Origin: Bacteroidales bacterium
GTDB lineage: Bacteria > Bacteroidota > Bacteroidia > Bacteroidales > P3
Length of the DNA: 64,000 nt
Reading direction: 5' to 3'
Assembly (NCBI GenBank): GCA_017451385.1
Contig: JAFSPS010000051.1
Location: 1 to 64,000 of the forward strand
Position numbers and translations under genes: made by a program
Part shown: one piece after another, positions 42,747-51,293 of the stretch
Position numbering within the stretch: the stretch's first letter is position 1
How the letters are laid out: each line of letters opens with the position of its first letter
Notes under the pieces: generated by a model
Told to the model about the DNA's origin: nothing
The model's database searches: none
The model's input: the letters and a program-made list of their open reading frames with translations, nothing else

Positions 42747-43808
42747 TTATCTGTTCTGCACCAGACGGACGGAACGGCCGCCGTCGCGGTTGTTGCTGCT
42801 GTTGGCGTCGAGCACCTCGAAGGAGAACAGGAGCTCATAGGCGAGGTTGCCGTTGGCGGGAGCGAAGTCGCTATGGGTTGTTGACCAGTAGTTGCCCACG
42901 GTTCCGGGGCTGACGATGCGACGAGCATTGTTGCGGTTGGCTATCTCGCGGCGGCCTGCTGCTGGCAGGAACACGCATCCGGCATCCTCCATCTTCTTCC
43001 AGTCGTCGGCAGTGATAGTCTGGTTGTAGTTAGCTCCTGCCGAATTGATGCGTGAGAGGGCGGGGACGCCTTCTGGATGGCTGTAGCTGTCGGGGAAAAT
43101 GATGAGGCCGCTAACATCAACGGTGATAGTGTCGTAGGTCACATTGAGTTTGGCCTTGGCATAGCGTGCATTTTCGGTGCCTTGCAGCGTAGAAGCGCTA
43201 CGCTGTGTGAGCAGATATACCCATTCGTCTTTTGTCAGCGTGCGCCAGTTGTTGGCGATGTTGCCACCATTGGTGATGGCGTTGAATACGCCCCAGTCGT
43301 ATTGGGCGCTGGTGCCTACGAGGTCGGCATCGGTCATATTGGTCGAAGGGCCAAAGCCGTAGAAATTGTAGGTACCGTTGACGGTCTCGTCATATTTGCC
43401 ACAGTCGTCGGGCAGATAGTGTTTGTTGTAGCTGTCGGCTTCATTGTGGTAGCCGCTGGTGCCCCACCCGAAGAGGTCGAACCACAGACCCAGGGTGTCG
43501 TTGCCAATGGTCTTGTTGGCATCTCCCACATAGTCATACTGGTTTTCAGCAAAACGGAACAAGCCTGTGGATGGTTGATACTGTAAGTTGCCTTTGGAGA
43601 AGGCTACTTTCTGCGTCTCGCTCACGGAGAAAATGCCTGACAGGGCTCCTACGGTAGATGTGGAGGTCGTGTCGCCACCGCCACCCCCATTGCCGCCGCC
43701 ATTATCGATTTTGTCGGTGTCTTTATCGCCACAAGCGAAGAACAGTGTGGGGATAGCGCAAAGGGTCAGTATGCGCCCGATGTGTCTGAAGATTTTGCTT
43801 GTATTCAT
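42747..43808 (-). CDS. FISUMP/SUMF1-like lipoprotein
   Basis: 353 aa. The lipobox FFA-C26 and a Gly-rich linker (about 36-46) precede a domain starting ALSGIFSVSETQKVAFSKGNLQYQPST, a hallmark of a lipoprotein family that is common in Bacteroidales. It has FGWGTSGYHNEADSY, NNWRTLTKDEWVYLL, FLPAAGRREI, YWSTTHSD and the final RSVRLVQ. This is a formylglycine-generating-enzyme/C-type-lectin-like fold without evident catalytic cysteines, so binding is likelier than catalysis. Ligand unknown. Confidence 0.8.
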   Translation of the reverse strand: MNTSKIFRHIGRILTLCAIPTLFFACGDKDTDKIDNGGGNGGGGGDTTSTSTVGALSGIFSVSETQKVAFSKGNLQYQPSTGLFRFAENQYDYVGDANKTIGNDTLGLWFDLFGWGTSGYHNEADSYNKHYLPDDCGKYDETVNGTYNFYGFGPSTNMTDADLVGTSAQYDWGVFNAITNGGNIANNWRTLTKDEWVYLLTQRSASTLQGTENARYAKAKLNVTYDTITVDVSGLIIFPDSYSHPEGVPALSRINSAGANYNQTITADDWKKMEDAGCVFLPAAGRREIANRNNARRIVSPGTVGNYWSTTHSDFAPANGNLAYELLFSFEVLDANSSNNRDGGRSVRLVQNR

Positions 43809-43906
43809 TGTTTATATCCCTTTTGAGTGTCGGGAACAACTTTGGATTTATTTAATTCGCAATTATGTCTTGTTGTCTTTTCTGGAGAAATTATAAAACA
43901 ACTCTG

Positions 43907-43914
43907 CAAAGATA
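43907..43914 (-). promoter_or_regulatory. -7 box of the FISUMP-like lipoprotein gene
   Basis: TATCTTTG on the minus strand, 98 nt before the start. Confidence 0.5.
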
Positions 43915-43979
43915 CGCAATTTTTTTGTTGTAATTGTAAATAAAATAGAAAACACGATGATTGTATTTCATTGATAGCA

Positions 43980-44011
43980 GTAAAGGCATCAGGATTACCC
44001 GATGCCTTTAC
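43980..44011 (-). terminator. Terminator of the second T9SS cargo gene
   Basis: An 11-bp stem GTAAAGGCATC (43980-43990) with GATGCCTTTAC (44001-44011), 42 bp past the stop. T tract is short. Confidence 0.6.
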
Positions 44012-44053
44012 ATTGACAAAAGCGTGAAAATAATATTATTAGTATGTAGAGAT

Positions 44054-47000
44054 TTATTGAACTATCAGTTTGTCAACCTTATAGCAGTTGTCACCTATGA
44101 TGCGGACAAAGTATGTCCCTTTAGCAAAGGATGAGAGATTGATAATTGTTTTGTCGTCATTAGACAAAATGCCTTCACATAGCGGGCGACCGCTAACATC
44201 AAGTATAGTGTAAGAAAATTGACCTAAGACTCCTGTTACTAATAAGGTAACATTTTCTTTTGCTGGGTTAGGTGTTAGCTGGACAGAAATATTCTTGTCA
44301 GTATAAGCAATAGAGAGTGGCTGAGGTTCATCGTTTGTGTCCTCTTTGAAGAACACATCCAATTGACGGTCTTCGTAAACGTTTTGAATAGTAATGCCTA
44401 CAGCGGTGTCGTTGCCTTCGTCATAATTTACGGTCACGTTAAATGCCTCGTCCAGCATTTCGTTATATCCCAAGTTGAGCGACCATACATACTGATTATC
44501 AACAGAGATAGAGTCAATATGGTTATTGGTTATGCTTTTTGCGATATAATTTATTGATATGCCCTCGATTACTGAGTCTTCACTTCCACAAACATCCGTT
44601 CCGTCAAATCTAAATACTTTGCCATTAGGCTGTGTCGTTTGGTCGTAGTGACAGTTGATGTTGACGTTATGGTATATCTGTTCGGGTTGTTCAGGCGTAA
44701 TGCTTTTTTCCTTGAAAAATACTTTGATAATATGATTTGCCTGAATGTTCGTGAGAGTTATTGTAAGCAGCGTGTCTTCTTGTGTGTTGAAGTGAATGTT
44801 AGTTAATTCCGGATTTTTCCCTTGACGAGAAGACCATGCATATTGGTCGTTTACTGCAATGGAATCAACACGGTTACCCTCGAAAGCTTCGGCAATTATT
44901 GTCGTTGACCTGTATTCTGATTGTTCGAAAGATGTTCCGCATAACATATCTCCGTTGTCACGCATGACTACGCCTAATTGAGTTGATGCCCCGTTGTGGT
45001 CGCACAGAGTAGCAATAGTGTATGATTGGGGTTGGGTACCATCAGAGAATGAGGCGTATAATGTATGAGACTCGCTGACATTATTAAAAGTGATGTGAGC
45101 GATTGTGATTTGTTCGTAATCACCGTTTACCCATCTCTCCTCATCTTCTGTTTCTATGGTTGCACCGATTCTTTGAAGAGCGTTTTCGTTTGCCCCAGTT
45201 AAGTAATTCCATACAATTTCGCCATCAATTTCAATGGATGTTATGAATGAATCGTCGGGTATTACGCTGTATGAGATTGTTGAACCACGGTTTACCATGT
45301 CGGTAGTGTTGCAGAGTTCGTTGCCTCGAGCATCTCGTATTGTTCCGAGAGAGGAACTCATATCGCCATAGCCGCAGGAGATATCGATGGCATATTGCTC
45401 GCGTTCTACTTTTGGCCCTACGACTAAGTGTATCATGGGGTAATAGCCATAATACTGGCTTGCCCAAACGCTCAATTCAGTATTATGGTCATATACACGG
45501 ACATCGTATGGGTTGTCGCAGTGTGTGGTATGGTGTGGCGCAGATGCTGCAACGGCAAAGTTTCCGTTGTCGATAAGTTTGTAGCCCACCCGATAAGACA
45601 TGTATGCTTCAAGAGCTGGCTGTTCAGGAAACTCGACAAAAATGGGTTCATACTGATTACGGGTGAGCGCATTGTTGTTCAGATAGTTTGCATTAAATAT
45701 GTGGTAGGGATTGTTCTCATCGTCAGGGTCTCCGCTGTTTATGTCGACTATTCCTGCCCCTGTTTCTATGTTTACGATATGGACTTGGTTTGGCTCACCA
45801 GGCACACAACTGTCGATTTTTAGGGTTGGCAGGATGCGAGCTGTGCCGTTGCGTAGCTCTGTGCTGGTGGCTGGGACATATTCAACACCGCGTATAACCC
45901 AAGGTTGTCCGTTGGCATCTTTGGGGACATTTTCTCCCAGTGTATATCTAACACTTACCTCATATCCGTCATAATTATAGTTTGGGCTATTCTCTGTGAT
46001 AAAACTGTTGTCGTTTTCTGTCATTAGTCCGTATGTATATGCACTGTTGGCAACGACAATACCGTCGTCATGCCCCCATACGTAAGCATTTTCATAGTAG
46101 TCGCCGGCATTGTTTACGTGATAGCGAAGCGTATCATATTGTACCGTAACCATGTCATCAACGGGGTCGCCATTTGTTGGATTTGCGGTTATGCGAGCGT
46201 AAACGTAGTAATCACCTGATGCATCGTTCTTCAAGTGGTTAGTGTTTCCGTTAATGGCGTGTTGTACAGAAGCTCTCATACAGTACCAGCCATAGATGGA
46301 GTCGTTGGCATAGAGGCCTTCAGAGTCAATCCATGTTGTTTTGGTTGCGCCACTACTCAGCTCACCGTTGTTGCTTGCGCTGACAAGTTCGCCGTCTTGT
46401 CCAATTTTGTTGTTATAAATGTATGCTTTGATATTCTCTTGATTTTTGGAGCCTGAGTTGACGATTCTGGAGTGCCAGAAGAGTGGCAGGTTCATGCCTT
46501 TGGGCATAAGTTGATAGAACCCTTCGGTATAGTAGTCATATTTAGGTGTGATACGGTTCTCGCTGCCGGCGATGACGCGGAAGTCGTCAATCATCCATGC
46601 ATAGCCGTAGCCAGCATAGAAGGATGGCACGTTGCTGTACCAACGGAGGCGGAGGCGAATTTTACCATCATTACTTTCATTGGCTTGATAAGCAGCACGA
46701 TTAGGCATGGTGTATCGTATCTTTCCTTTAAGCGTACCATTGATGGGACAGTCAATATTGGTGACATTGATTTCTACTGCTGTCCATGATTCGCCATTAT
46801 CTAAGCTGTAGTCCACGAAGCACTTGTCGTAGAATTTCATGTACCACTGATAGAACTCGACATCGAAAACTGGGGCACCCTGCAGATTGAATTGCTTGAA
46901 TGTGATGTAAGCGTTAAAGGCCGCACCTCCTATGGTCTGTTGTTCAAATATGTCCATCATCATCCATCCGTTGTCGGATGAGCAATACATGGGATTCATA

Positions 47001-47425
47001 TAGTCATTAATGAAGTCTTGAACAGATGCATATCTGTATATTTGACGATGACGGCCTAAAAAGGAAGGATAATAGTTTACTAATGATGATACTGTCCATG
47101 TATTATTGATTTGTGCCCATGTTCCGTATGACCCTTGTTGTCTATGTGCATCGGTTATGCTTACATATTGTCCGTCTATAATTTCAGCTTCGGCACTAAC
47201 ACGACCAGTAGAGAATACTCCGTTTTCACGTTCGTTATTCGAGAATTCGCAACGGAATAGCTCATCTCCTTCTGCTTTAGTGAAAATTGATGCATTGTAG
47301 CCAACATTATTATCGTTCGACGATATGTCCCAAATGGCATTCTGATTTGACTCGGCATTCTGGTGTTGTGCAAAAGATAAGAGATTGCACAACGCCAGAG
47401 TTAAACATAATAGCGTTTTTTTCAT
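44054..47425 (-). CDS. Large T9SS type A cargo protein with three tandem C-terminal repeats
   Basis: 1123 aa. Signal peptide 1-19 (ending SFA). Residues about 100-330 form a jelly-roll-like region (GYGYAWMIDDFRVIAG) of the type found in secreted peptidases and adhesins of this phylum. Residues about 675-1030 hold three related units of roughly 105 residues, each with a Cys-bearing start (ISCGYGD, TLCDHNG, INCHYDQ), a DSI-x-V-x-x-QY-x-W-like block and a terminal VFFKE/ASFSD. The C-terminal 75 residues are a sorting domain (LTPNPAKENVTLLV ... VDKLIVQ). It looks more AT-rich than its neighbours. No enzyme motif is seen. Confidence 0.82.
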   Translation of the reverse strand: MKKTLLCLTLALCNLLSFAQHQNAESNQNAIWDISSNDNNVGYNASIFTKAEGDELFRCEFSNNERENGVFSTGRVSAEAEIIDGQYVSITDAHRQQGSYGTWAQINNTWTVSSLVNYYPSFLGRHRQIYRYASVQDFINDYMNPMYCSSDNGWMMMDIFEQQTIGGAAFNAYITFKQFNLQGAPVFDVEFYQWYMKFYDKCFVDYSLDNGESWTAVEINVTNIDCPINGTLKGKIRYTMPNRAAYQANESNDGKIRLRLRWYSNVPSFYAGYGYAWMIDDFRVIAGSENRITPKYDYYTEGFYQLMPKGMNLPLFWHSRIVNSGSKNQENIKAYIYNNKIGQDGELVSASNNGELSSGATKTTWIDSEGLYANDSIYGWYCMRASVQHAINGNTNHLKNDASGDYYVYARITANPTNGDPVDDMVTVQYDTLRYHVNNAGDYYENAYVWGHDDGIVVANSAYTYGLMTENDNSFITENSPNYNYDGYEVSVRYTLGENVPKDANGQPWVIRGVEYVPATSTELRNGTARILPTLKIDSCVPGEPNQVHIVNIETGAGIVDINSGDPDDENNPYHIFNANYLNNNALTRNQYEPIFVEFPEQPALEAYMSYRVGYKLIDNGNFAVAASAPHHTTHCDNPYDVRVYDHNTELSVWASQYYGYYPMIHLVVGPKVEREQYAIDISCGYGDMSSSLGTIRDARGNELCNTTDMVNRGSTISYSVIPDDSFITSIEIDGEIVWNYLTGANENALQRIGATIETEDEERWVNGDYEQITIAHITFNNVSESHTLYASFSDGTQPQSYTIATLCDHNGASTQLGVVMRDNGDMLCGTSFEQSEYRSTTIIAEAFEGNRVDSIAVNDQYAWSSRQGKNPELTNIHFNTQEDTLLTITLTNIQANHIIKVFFKEKSITPEQPEQIYHNVNINCHYDQTTQPNGKVFRFDGTDVCGSEDSVIEGISINYIAKSITNNHIDSISVDNQYVWSLNLGYNEMLDEAFNVTVNYDEGNDTAVGITIQNVYEDRQLDVFFKEDTNDEPQPLSIAYTDKNISVQLTPNPAKENVTLLVTGVLGQFSYTILDVSGRPLCEGILSNDDKTIINLSSFAKGTYFVRIIGDNCYKVDKLIVQ

Positions 47426-47507
47426 AACATATTTTTTTGAGTAATAATATCACTTGTTCCTAATGAGAATACACACAAGAAAAGCGTGGAACCTATATGT
47501 CTTCATC

Positions 47508-47634
47508 GGAATCTTTGAGGTCTTAGACTACCTTTCTTACCCAATTACAACAAGTAAAGCCCACGCTAAAACGTCGGGCGGCGTTGCTCTTCTGGGTAAG
47601 AGTTTTTTGAAAGTGTCTAAGTTTCAAAGATTCC
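47508..47634. repeat. 127-bp imperfect inverted repeat, structured element of unknown identity
   Basis: Outer arms GGAATCTTTGA (47508-47518) with TCAAAGATTCC (47624-47634), then CTTAGAC (47522-47528) with GTCTAAG (47615-47621), then TCTTACCCA (47535-47543) with TGGGTAAGA (47593-47601): 27 nested pairs. GCGTGG near 47484 can also pair with CCACGC at 47561-47566, crossing the main stem. It lies upstream of the second T9SS gene. A MITE-like remnant or a structured RNA are both possible. A frame of 92 codons across it is not a gene. Confidence 0.65.
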
Positions 47635-47739
47635 AGATTAGTGCGACATCGCTATCTCTATTCTATGGTATGTATTTGTATCTAATTAGTATGTTTCATC
47701 GGCAGTCAGGTTCGTTAATACTCTTTTTTTAATCTAAAA

Positions 47740-47771
47740 ATGAAGAGGGGCATTTTAGGCACCCTCTTCAT
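47740..47771 (-). terminator. pepD terminator
   Basis: A 10-bp stem ATGAAGAGGG (47740-47749) with CCCTCTTCAT (47762-47771) and TTTTT next on the minus strand, 9 bp past the pepD stop. Confidence 0.85.
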
Positions 47772-47779
47772 AGGTTAAG

Positions 47780-49231
47780 TTACTTCATAGGGATGGCTTC
47801 GAGGGTGGCTACGAGGTAGTCGTAGAACTTCTTGACGCTGGGGATGTTGGCGCGCTCGTCGGGGCTGTGGGGGTAGTTGAGCGTCGGGCCGAAGGAAATC
47901 ATCTCCATGTCGGGATAGACGCCGCCGAGGAGGCCACATTCGAGTCCGGCGTGGATGGCCATCACCTTGGGCTCTACGCCGTAGAGTTTCTCGTAGGTTT
48001 CTTTCATGGTCTTCAGCAGGCCGCTTTCCATGTTGGGTTTCCATCCGGGGTAGGCACCAGTGAGTTCGCATTTGCCGCCAGCCATCTCGGCGAGGCATAC
48101 CAGACGCTCGGCGAGGAGCTCTTTGGCGGTATCTACGCTGCTGCGCAGCAGGCCTTTGACGATGAAGTTGCTACCGTCGGTCACCATGTTGGCGAGGTTG
48201 AGCGAGGTCTCTACGAGGCCAGGCATGGCGTCGCTCATGCGTTGTACGCCGTTGGGGGCTACCATGGCGAGGTTGATGATTTTCTGTGTGTCGGCATCGC
48301 TGATGACCTTTTCAGGCATTGCCACCTCTTCGTATTTCATGAAGAAGTCGGGTTCGACAGCGGAGAGCTCATGTTTGACCCAAGCGGCTACTTTCTCAAA
48401 CTCTTCGGTGATGCATTTGGCATGCTCTTTGGGCATGGTGAATACAGCCACTGCGTCGCGTGGTATGGCGTTGCGCAGTCCGCCACCGTCAACACTGACG
48501 AGGCGTATGCCGCACTCTGCCACCCAGCGCAGATGGCGGAAGAGAATCTTGTTGGCATTCTCGCGGCCGGTGTTGATTTCCATGCCGCTGTGGCCGCCCT
48601 GCAGGCCTCCGATGGTTAGCTTCATGGCGCAGTGGCCAGCGGGAGCGGCCTCGGTGGTGTAGGGGATAGTAAGGGTGGCATCGATGCCGCCGGCGCAGCC
48701 CACATAGAGCTCACCTTCGGTCTCGCTGTCGAGGTTGAGCAGGTATTCGCCTTTCAGCATACCGCCTTTCAGTCCGAAAGCACCCGTCATGCCGGTCTCT
48801 TCATCGGTGGTGAAGAGTGCCTCGATGGGGCCGTGTTTCAGCGTCTTGGATTCAAGTACCGCCATAGCGGCAGCTACGCCAAGACCGTCGTCGGCGCCGA
48901 GGGTGGTGTCGCAGGCATAGACCCACTCGCCCTTGATTTGCGTCTCGATGGGGTCTTTGGTGAAGTCGTGCACTTTGCCGGCACGGGCTTGAGGCACCAT
49001 GTCCATGTGAGCCTGAAGGACTACGCCTTTGCGGTTCTCCATGCCCGGGGTGGCGGGTTTGCTCATAATGACGTTGCCAGTCTCGTCAACGGTGCAGGCT
49101 ATGCCACGCTCGGCAGCCCATTTCACGAGGAAATCGCGTACTATTTCTTCATGTTTGGAAGGACGTGGGCAACGGGTCAGCAGGTAGAAATTCTCCCATA
49201 CTGCTTTGGGTTCAAGGTCTCTGATAGTCAT
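47780..49231 (-). CDS. pepD: Aminoacyl-histidine dipeptidase (beta-Ala-His dipeptidase), M20 family
   Basis: 483 aa. A cytosolic di-zinc peptidase that cleaves dipeptides, classically Xaa-His. M20 signatures: VVLQAHMDMVPQ with the first metal His and Asp, TLGADDGLGVAAAMA with the bridging Asp, LFTTDEETGMTGA with the general-base Glu, NLDSETEGELYVGCAGG, and the distal His in the SFGPTLNYPHSPDE segment. Length and order match PepD. The start at 49231 (MTIRDLEPKAVW) is standard. A weak -7 box (TATCTTCG, 49275-49282) precedes it. Confidence 0.95.
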   Translation of the reverse strand: MTIRDLEPKAVWENFYLLTRCPRPSKHEEIVRDFLVKWAAERGIACTVDETGNVIMSKPATPGMENRKGVVLQAHMDMVPQARAGKVHDFTKDPIETQIKGEWVYACDTTLGADDGLGVAAAMAVLESKTLKHGPIEALFTTDEETGMTGAFGLKGGMLKGEYLLNLDSETEGELYVGCAGGIDATLTIPYTTEAAPAGHCAMKLTIGGLQGGHSGMEINTGRENANKILFRHLRWVAECGIRLVSVDGGGLRNAIPRDAVAVFTMPKEHAKCITEEFEKVAAWVKHELSAVEPDFFMKYEEVAMPEKVISDADTQKIINLAMVAPNGVQRMSDAMPGLVETSLNLANMVTDGSNFIVKGLLRSSVDTAKELLAERLVCLAEMAGGKCELTGAYPGWKPNMESGLLKTMKETYEKLYGVEPKVMAIHAGLECGLLGGVYPDMEMISFGPTLNYPHSPDERANIPSVKKFYDYLVATLEAIPMK

Positions 49232-49295
49232 AATGTTAATATTATATTGTGTGATTTTGTTTTTTCTCTCTGTCTGCGAAGATACGTGATTATTT

Positions 49296-49937
49296 TTATT
49301 TCTGCAAATTTTTAGTTTTGTTGTTGTATTCGCAGGTTTCTATCATCTCTAAGAGGATGGAGAAGAACTGGTCGAGGCGGTCCGCCACTTGTCGTACGCG
49401 CTGCGAGGGGCTATTGCCTTCAATGGTCCAACGCGACGAGGTGGGCGTCTGACGGTTGGCGAAGTTGTAGTATTGCAGGTCTATGATGTTGTCGGAGAGT
49501 GTCTGCCAACGGGCATCAATCTCCTGTTTGAGGCGGTCGAAGGGGGGAGCGGTGGAGGGAGTGCTGGTCAGTTGGGAGTATAGGTGTTTTTGTTGCTGGT
49601 AGCAGTCCATGCCTTGGATGAAGAGCACCATGTTGTTCCACTGCAGGGCCGATGCAAGGTCTTGAGGCATACGGATGTAGGGTGCAGTGTCTATGAGGTT
49701 GTAGGTGCGGTTGAAGGATTCGTCTATGTAGGTGTATATTGGCAGTGGCGGCACCTCGTTGGCATCGGCTGCAAAATCGGCGAAGGTGTCGGAGTAGTCG
49801 TTGCGTGCCAGCAGCAGGTCGGCACACTGGTTGAGCATGGATGCCATCTGATAGCCCTGCAGGTTGGTCTGAAAGGTCATCACGGCGCAGCGGTCGTAGG
49901 AGCGAGGCTCGTCAAATTCCAGAATCAGGTCATCCAT
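49296..49937 (-). CDS. Hypothetical protein coupled to a PflX-like radical SAM gene
   Basis: 213 aa, no signal peptide or membrane segment, mostly helical, with clusters such as DRCAVMTFQTNLQGYQMASMLNQCADLLLARNDY and VRQVADRLDQFFSILLEMIE. I recognise no domain. The start at 49937 (MDDLILEFDE) overlaps the radical SAM stop by 8 bp, so translation is probably coupled; the frame is open 34 codons further inside that gene. The tight link suggests a role with the radical SAM enzyme. Confidence 0.65.
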   Translation of the reverse strand: MDDLILEFDEPRSYDRCAVMTFQTNLQGYQMASMLNQCADLLLARNDYSDTFADFAADANEVPPLPIYTYIDESFNRTYNLIDTAPYIRMPQDLASALQWNNMVLFIQGMDCYQQQKHLYSQLTSTPSTAPPFDRLKQEIDARWQTLSDNIIDLQYYNFANRQTPTSSRWTIEGNSPSQRVRQVADRLDQFFSILLEMIETCEYNNKTKNLQK

Positions 49938-50859
49938 TGTCTTGCTGTTGAAAAGAGTCCTGCTGTGTGAAGTCGGGGCGATAGGACTCGTTGGCCGACA
50001 GTTCTTGCACCCATCCGCGATAGAATCCCAAAACCTCATAGTGTTCTACTACCTGCTGGTATTCGTCGGCAGTGATGGTACGCTGTAGTGCAGGTGGCAG
50101 CGTGGCGCCCTCGGGAGGGAAATACTGCGCCATGAGCGAAATGTGTATGCCGAGCGACAGGTTGTCAGCAATCCAGTCGAGTACGCGACGGCTGTTGTCC
50201 ACCTCGCCAGGCAGCACGAGATGGCGGATGATGATGCCACGGAACGCCATGCCATGCTCGTCGCAGAGTAGAGATTTGCCTTTCTGGCGGCACATCTCGC
50301 GTAGGGCAGCTGCGGCACGTTCAGGGTAGTCGGCAGCGTTGGAGTAGGCCTTGGCAAGGCGCGAGTCCATATATTTGAAGTCGGGCAGGTAGATGTCAAT
50401 GTACGGCTCGATGGTGCGTAAGGCCTCGACATCGTCGTAGCCATTGCTGTTGTACACAACCGTAGGTGTGAATCCGTCGGCGTGGAGACGCTCTACGATG
50501 GTGGGGATGCTGTCGATATAATGCGTGGGGCTGACGAGGCCGAGAATATTCTCACTCTCTGGCAGCAGTTGCTCAATGCGTGCCACCACCTCGTTGAGAG
50601 AGTGATAGAATATCTTGCCCTTGTCCACCGTGGCACGGCTGATGTCGAGGTTCTGGCAGTAGATGCACTGCAGGTTACAGTGGGCAAAAAAGACGTTGCA
50701 AGCGCCCTTAGTGCCGCTGATGGGAGGCTCCTCGCCGCCATGGATGCAGATAGATGCCACCTCGGGCGTGATACCGCTGTGGCAGAAGCCTAAAGTGCTG
50801 ACGCGGTCGGCATGGCAGTGCCGCGGACAGCGAGGGCAGATATTGTCGTGCTTTTGCAT
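49930..50859 (-). CDS. Radical SAM protein, PflX-like (COG1313)
   Basis: 309 aa. The cluster motif is C61-x3-C65-x2-C68 (HCNLQCIYCQN). The N-terminus carries four more cysteines (C8, C11, C15, C26: ICPRCPRHC and GFC), as in proteins annotated PflX or pyruvate formate-lyase activase-like. Substrate unknown; some members lie beside AMMECR1 or Memo genes, which are not here. The -7 box TAACTTTG ends 7 nt before the start codon, so the transcript may lack a leader. The next gene overlaps by 8 bp. Confidence 0.85.
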   Translation of the reverse strand: MQKHDNICPRCPRHCHADRVSTLGFCHSGITPEVASICIHGGEEPPISGTKGACNVFFAHCNLQCIYCQNLDISRATVDKGKIFYHSLNEVVARIEQLLPESENILGLVSPTHYIDSIPTIVERLHADGFTPTVVYNSNGYDDVEALRTIEPYIDIYLPDFKYMDSRLAKAYSNAADYPERAAAALREMCRQKGKSLLCDEHGMAFRGIIIRHLVLPGEVDNSRRVLDWIADNLSLGIHISLMAQYFPPEGATLPPALQRTITADEYQQVVEHYEVLGFYRGWVQELSANESYRPDFTQQDSFQQQDNG

Positions 50860-50866
50860 CAGTCTG

Positions 50867-50874
50867 CAAAGTTA
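50867..50874 (-). promoter_or_regulatory. -7 box of the PflX-like gene
   Basis: TAACTTTG on the minus strand, only 7 nt before the ATG at 50859; points to a leaderless or nearly leaderless mRNA. Confidence 0.5.
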
Positions 50875-51293
50875 CACCAAAAAAATGGAATAGGCAGACA
50901 ACATAGTGCGACTGAAGAATAAATGATTTATAAATATGTTGATAGATATTGTGTTAATCGTCAATTTCTTTGCACGTTGTTTTTTTGTCTCGGAAGCGAA
51001 AACCTTGTCTATTGCTGAATTTATTGGATTTTAAGTAATGTCTTATTGTTTTATTAAGACTTGCTTACCTGCTTTTGGCTGTCGCCTTATCGAAAAACAT
51101 TTGTATCTTTGCATTTTGCAGTATTGCTGTTAGAGATTAGCGATTTTTGATTGTATATAGGAGTAAAGTGTTGTAAGTTGGGTGTGGTAAAATGGTTTTA
51201 ATAACGAATAGATATGGTGCTATTATAAGGAATAAGTCTTTTTTTGACTAATAAAGTTTACATAAACAATAGTTAAATACAATCTTTCTGTTT
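50875..51293. other. Divergent intergenic region before the PgpH-like gene
   Basis: 419 bp, AT-rich, no gene seen. It holds the -7 box TATCTTTG at 51104-51111 on the plus strand and then an AT-rich leader of about 175 nt in which no riboswitch (including ydaO-type) is recognised. Confidence 0.5.
51104..51111 (+). promoter_or_regulatory. -7 box of the PgpH-like gene
   Basis: TATCTTTG; TTTG at 51074-51077 is 26 nt upstream, longer than usual. Confidence 0.45.

Noticed and set aside
47454-47732. 92-codon frame downstream of pepD
   Set aside because: Runs through the 127-bp inverted repeat; composition follows the palindrome.
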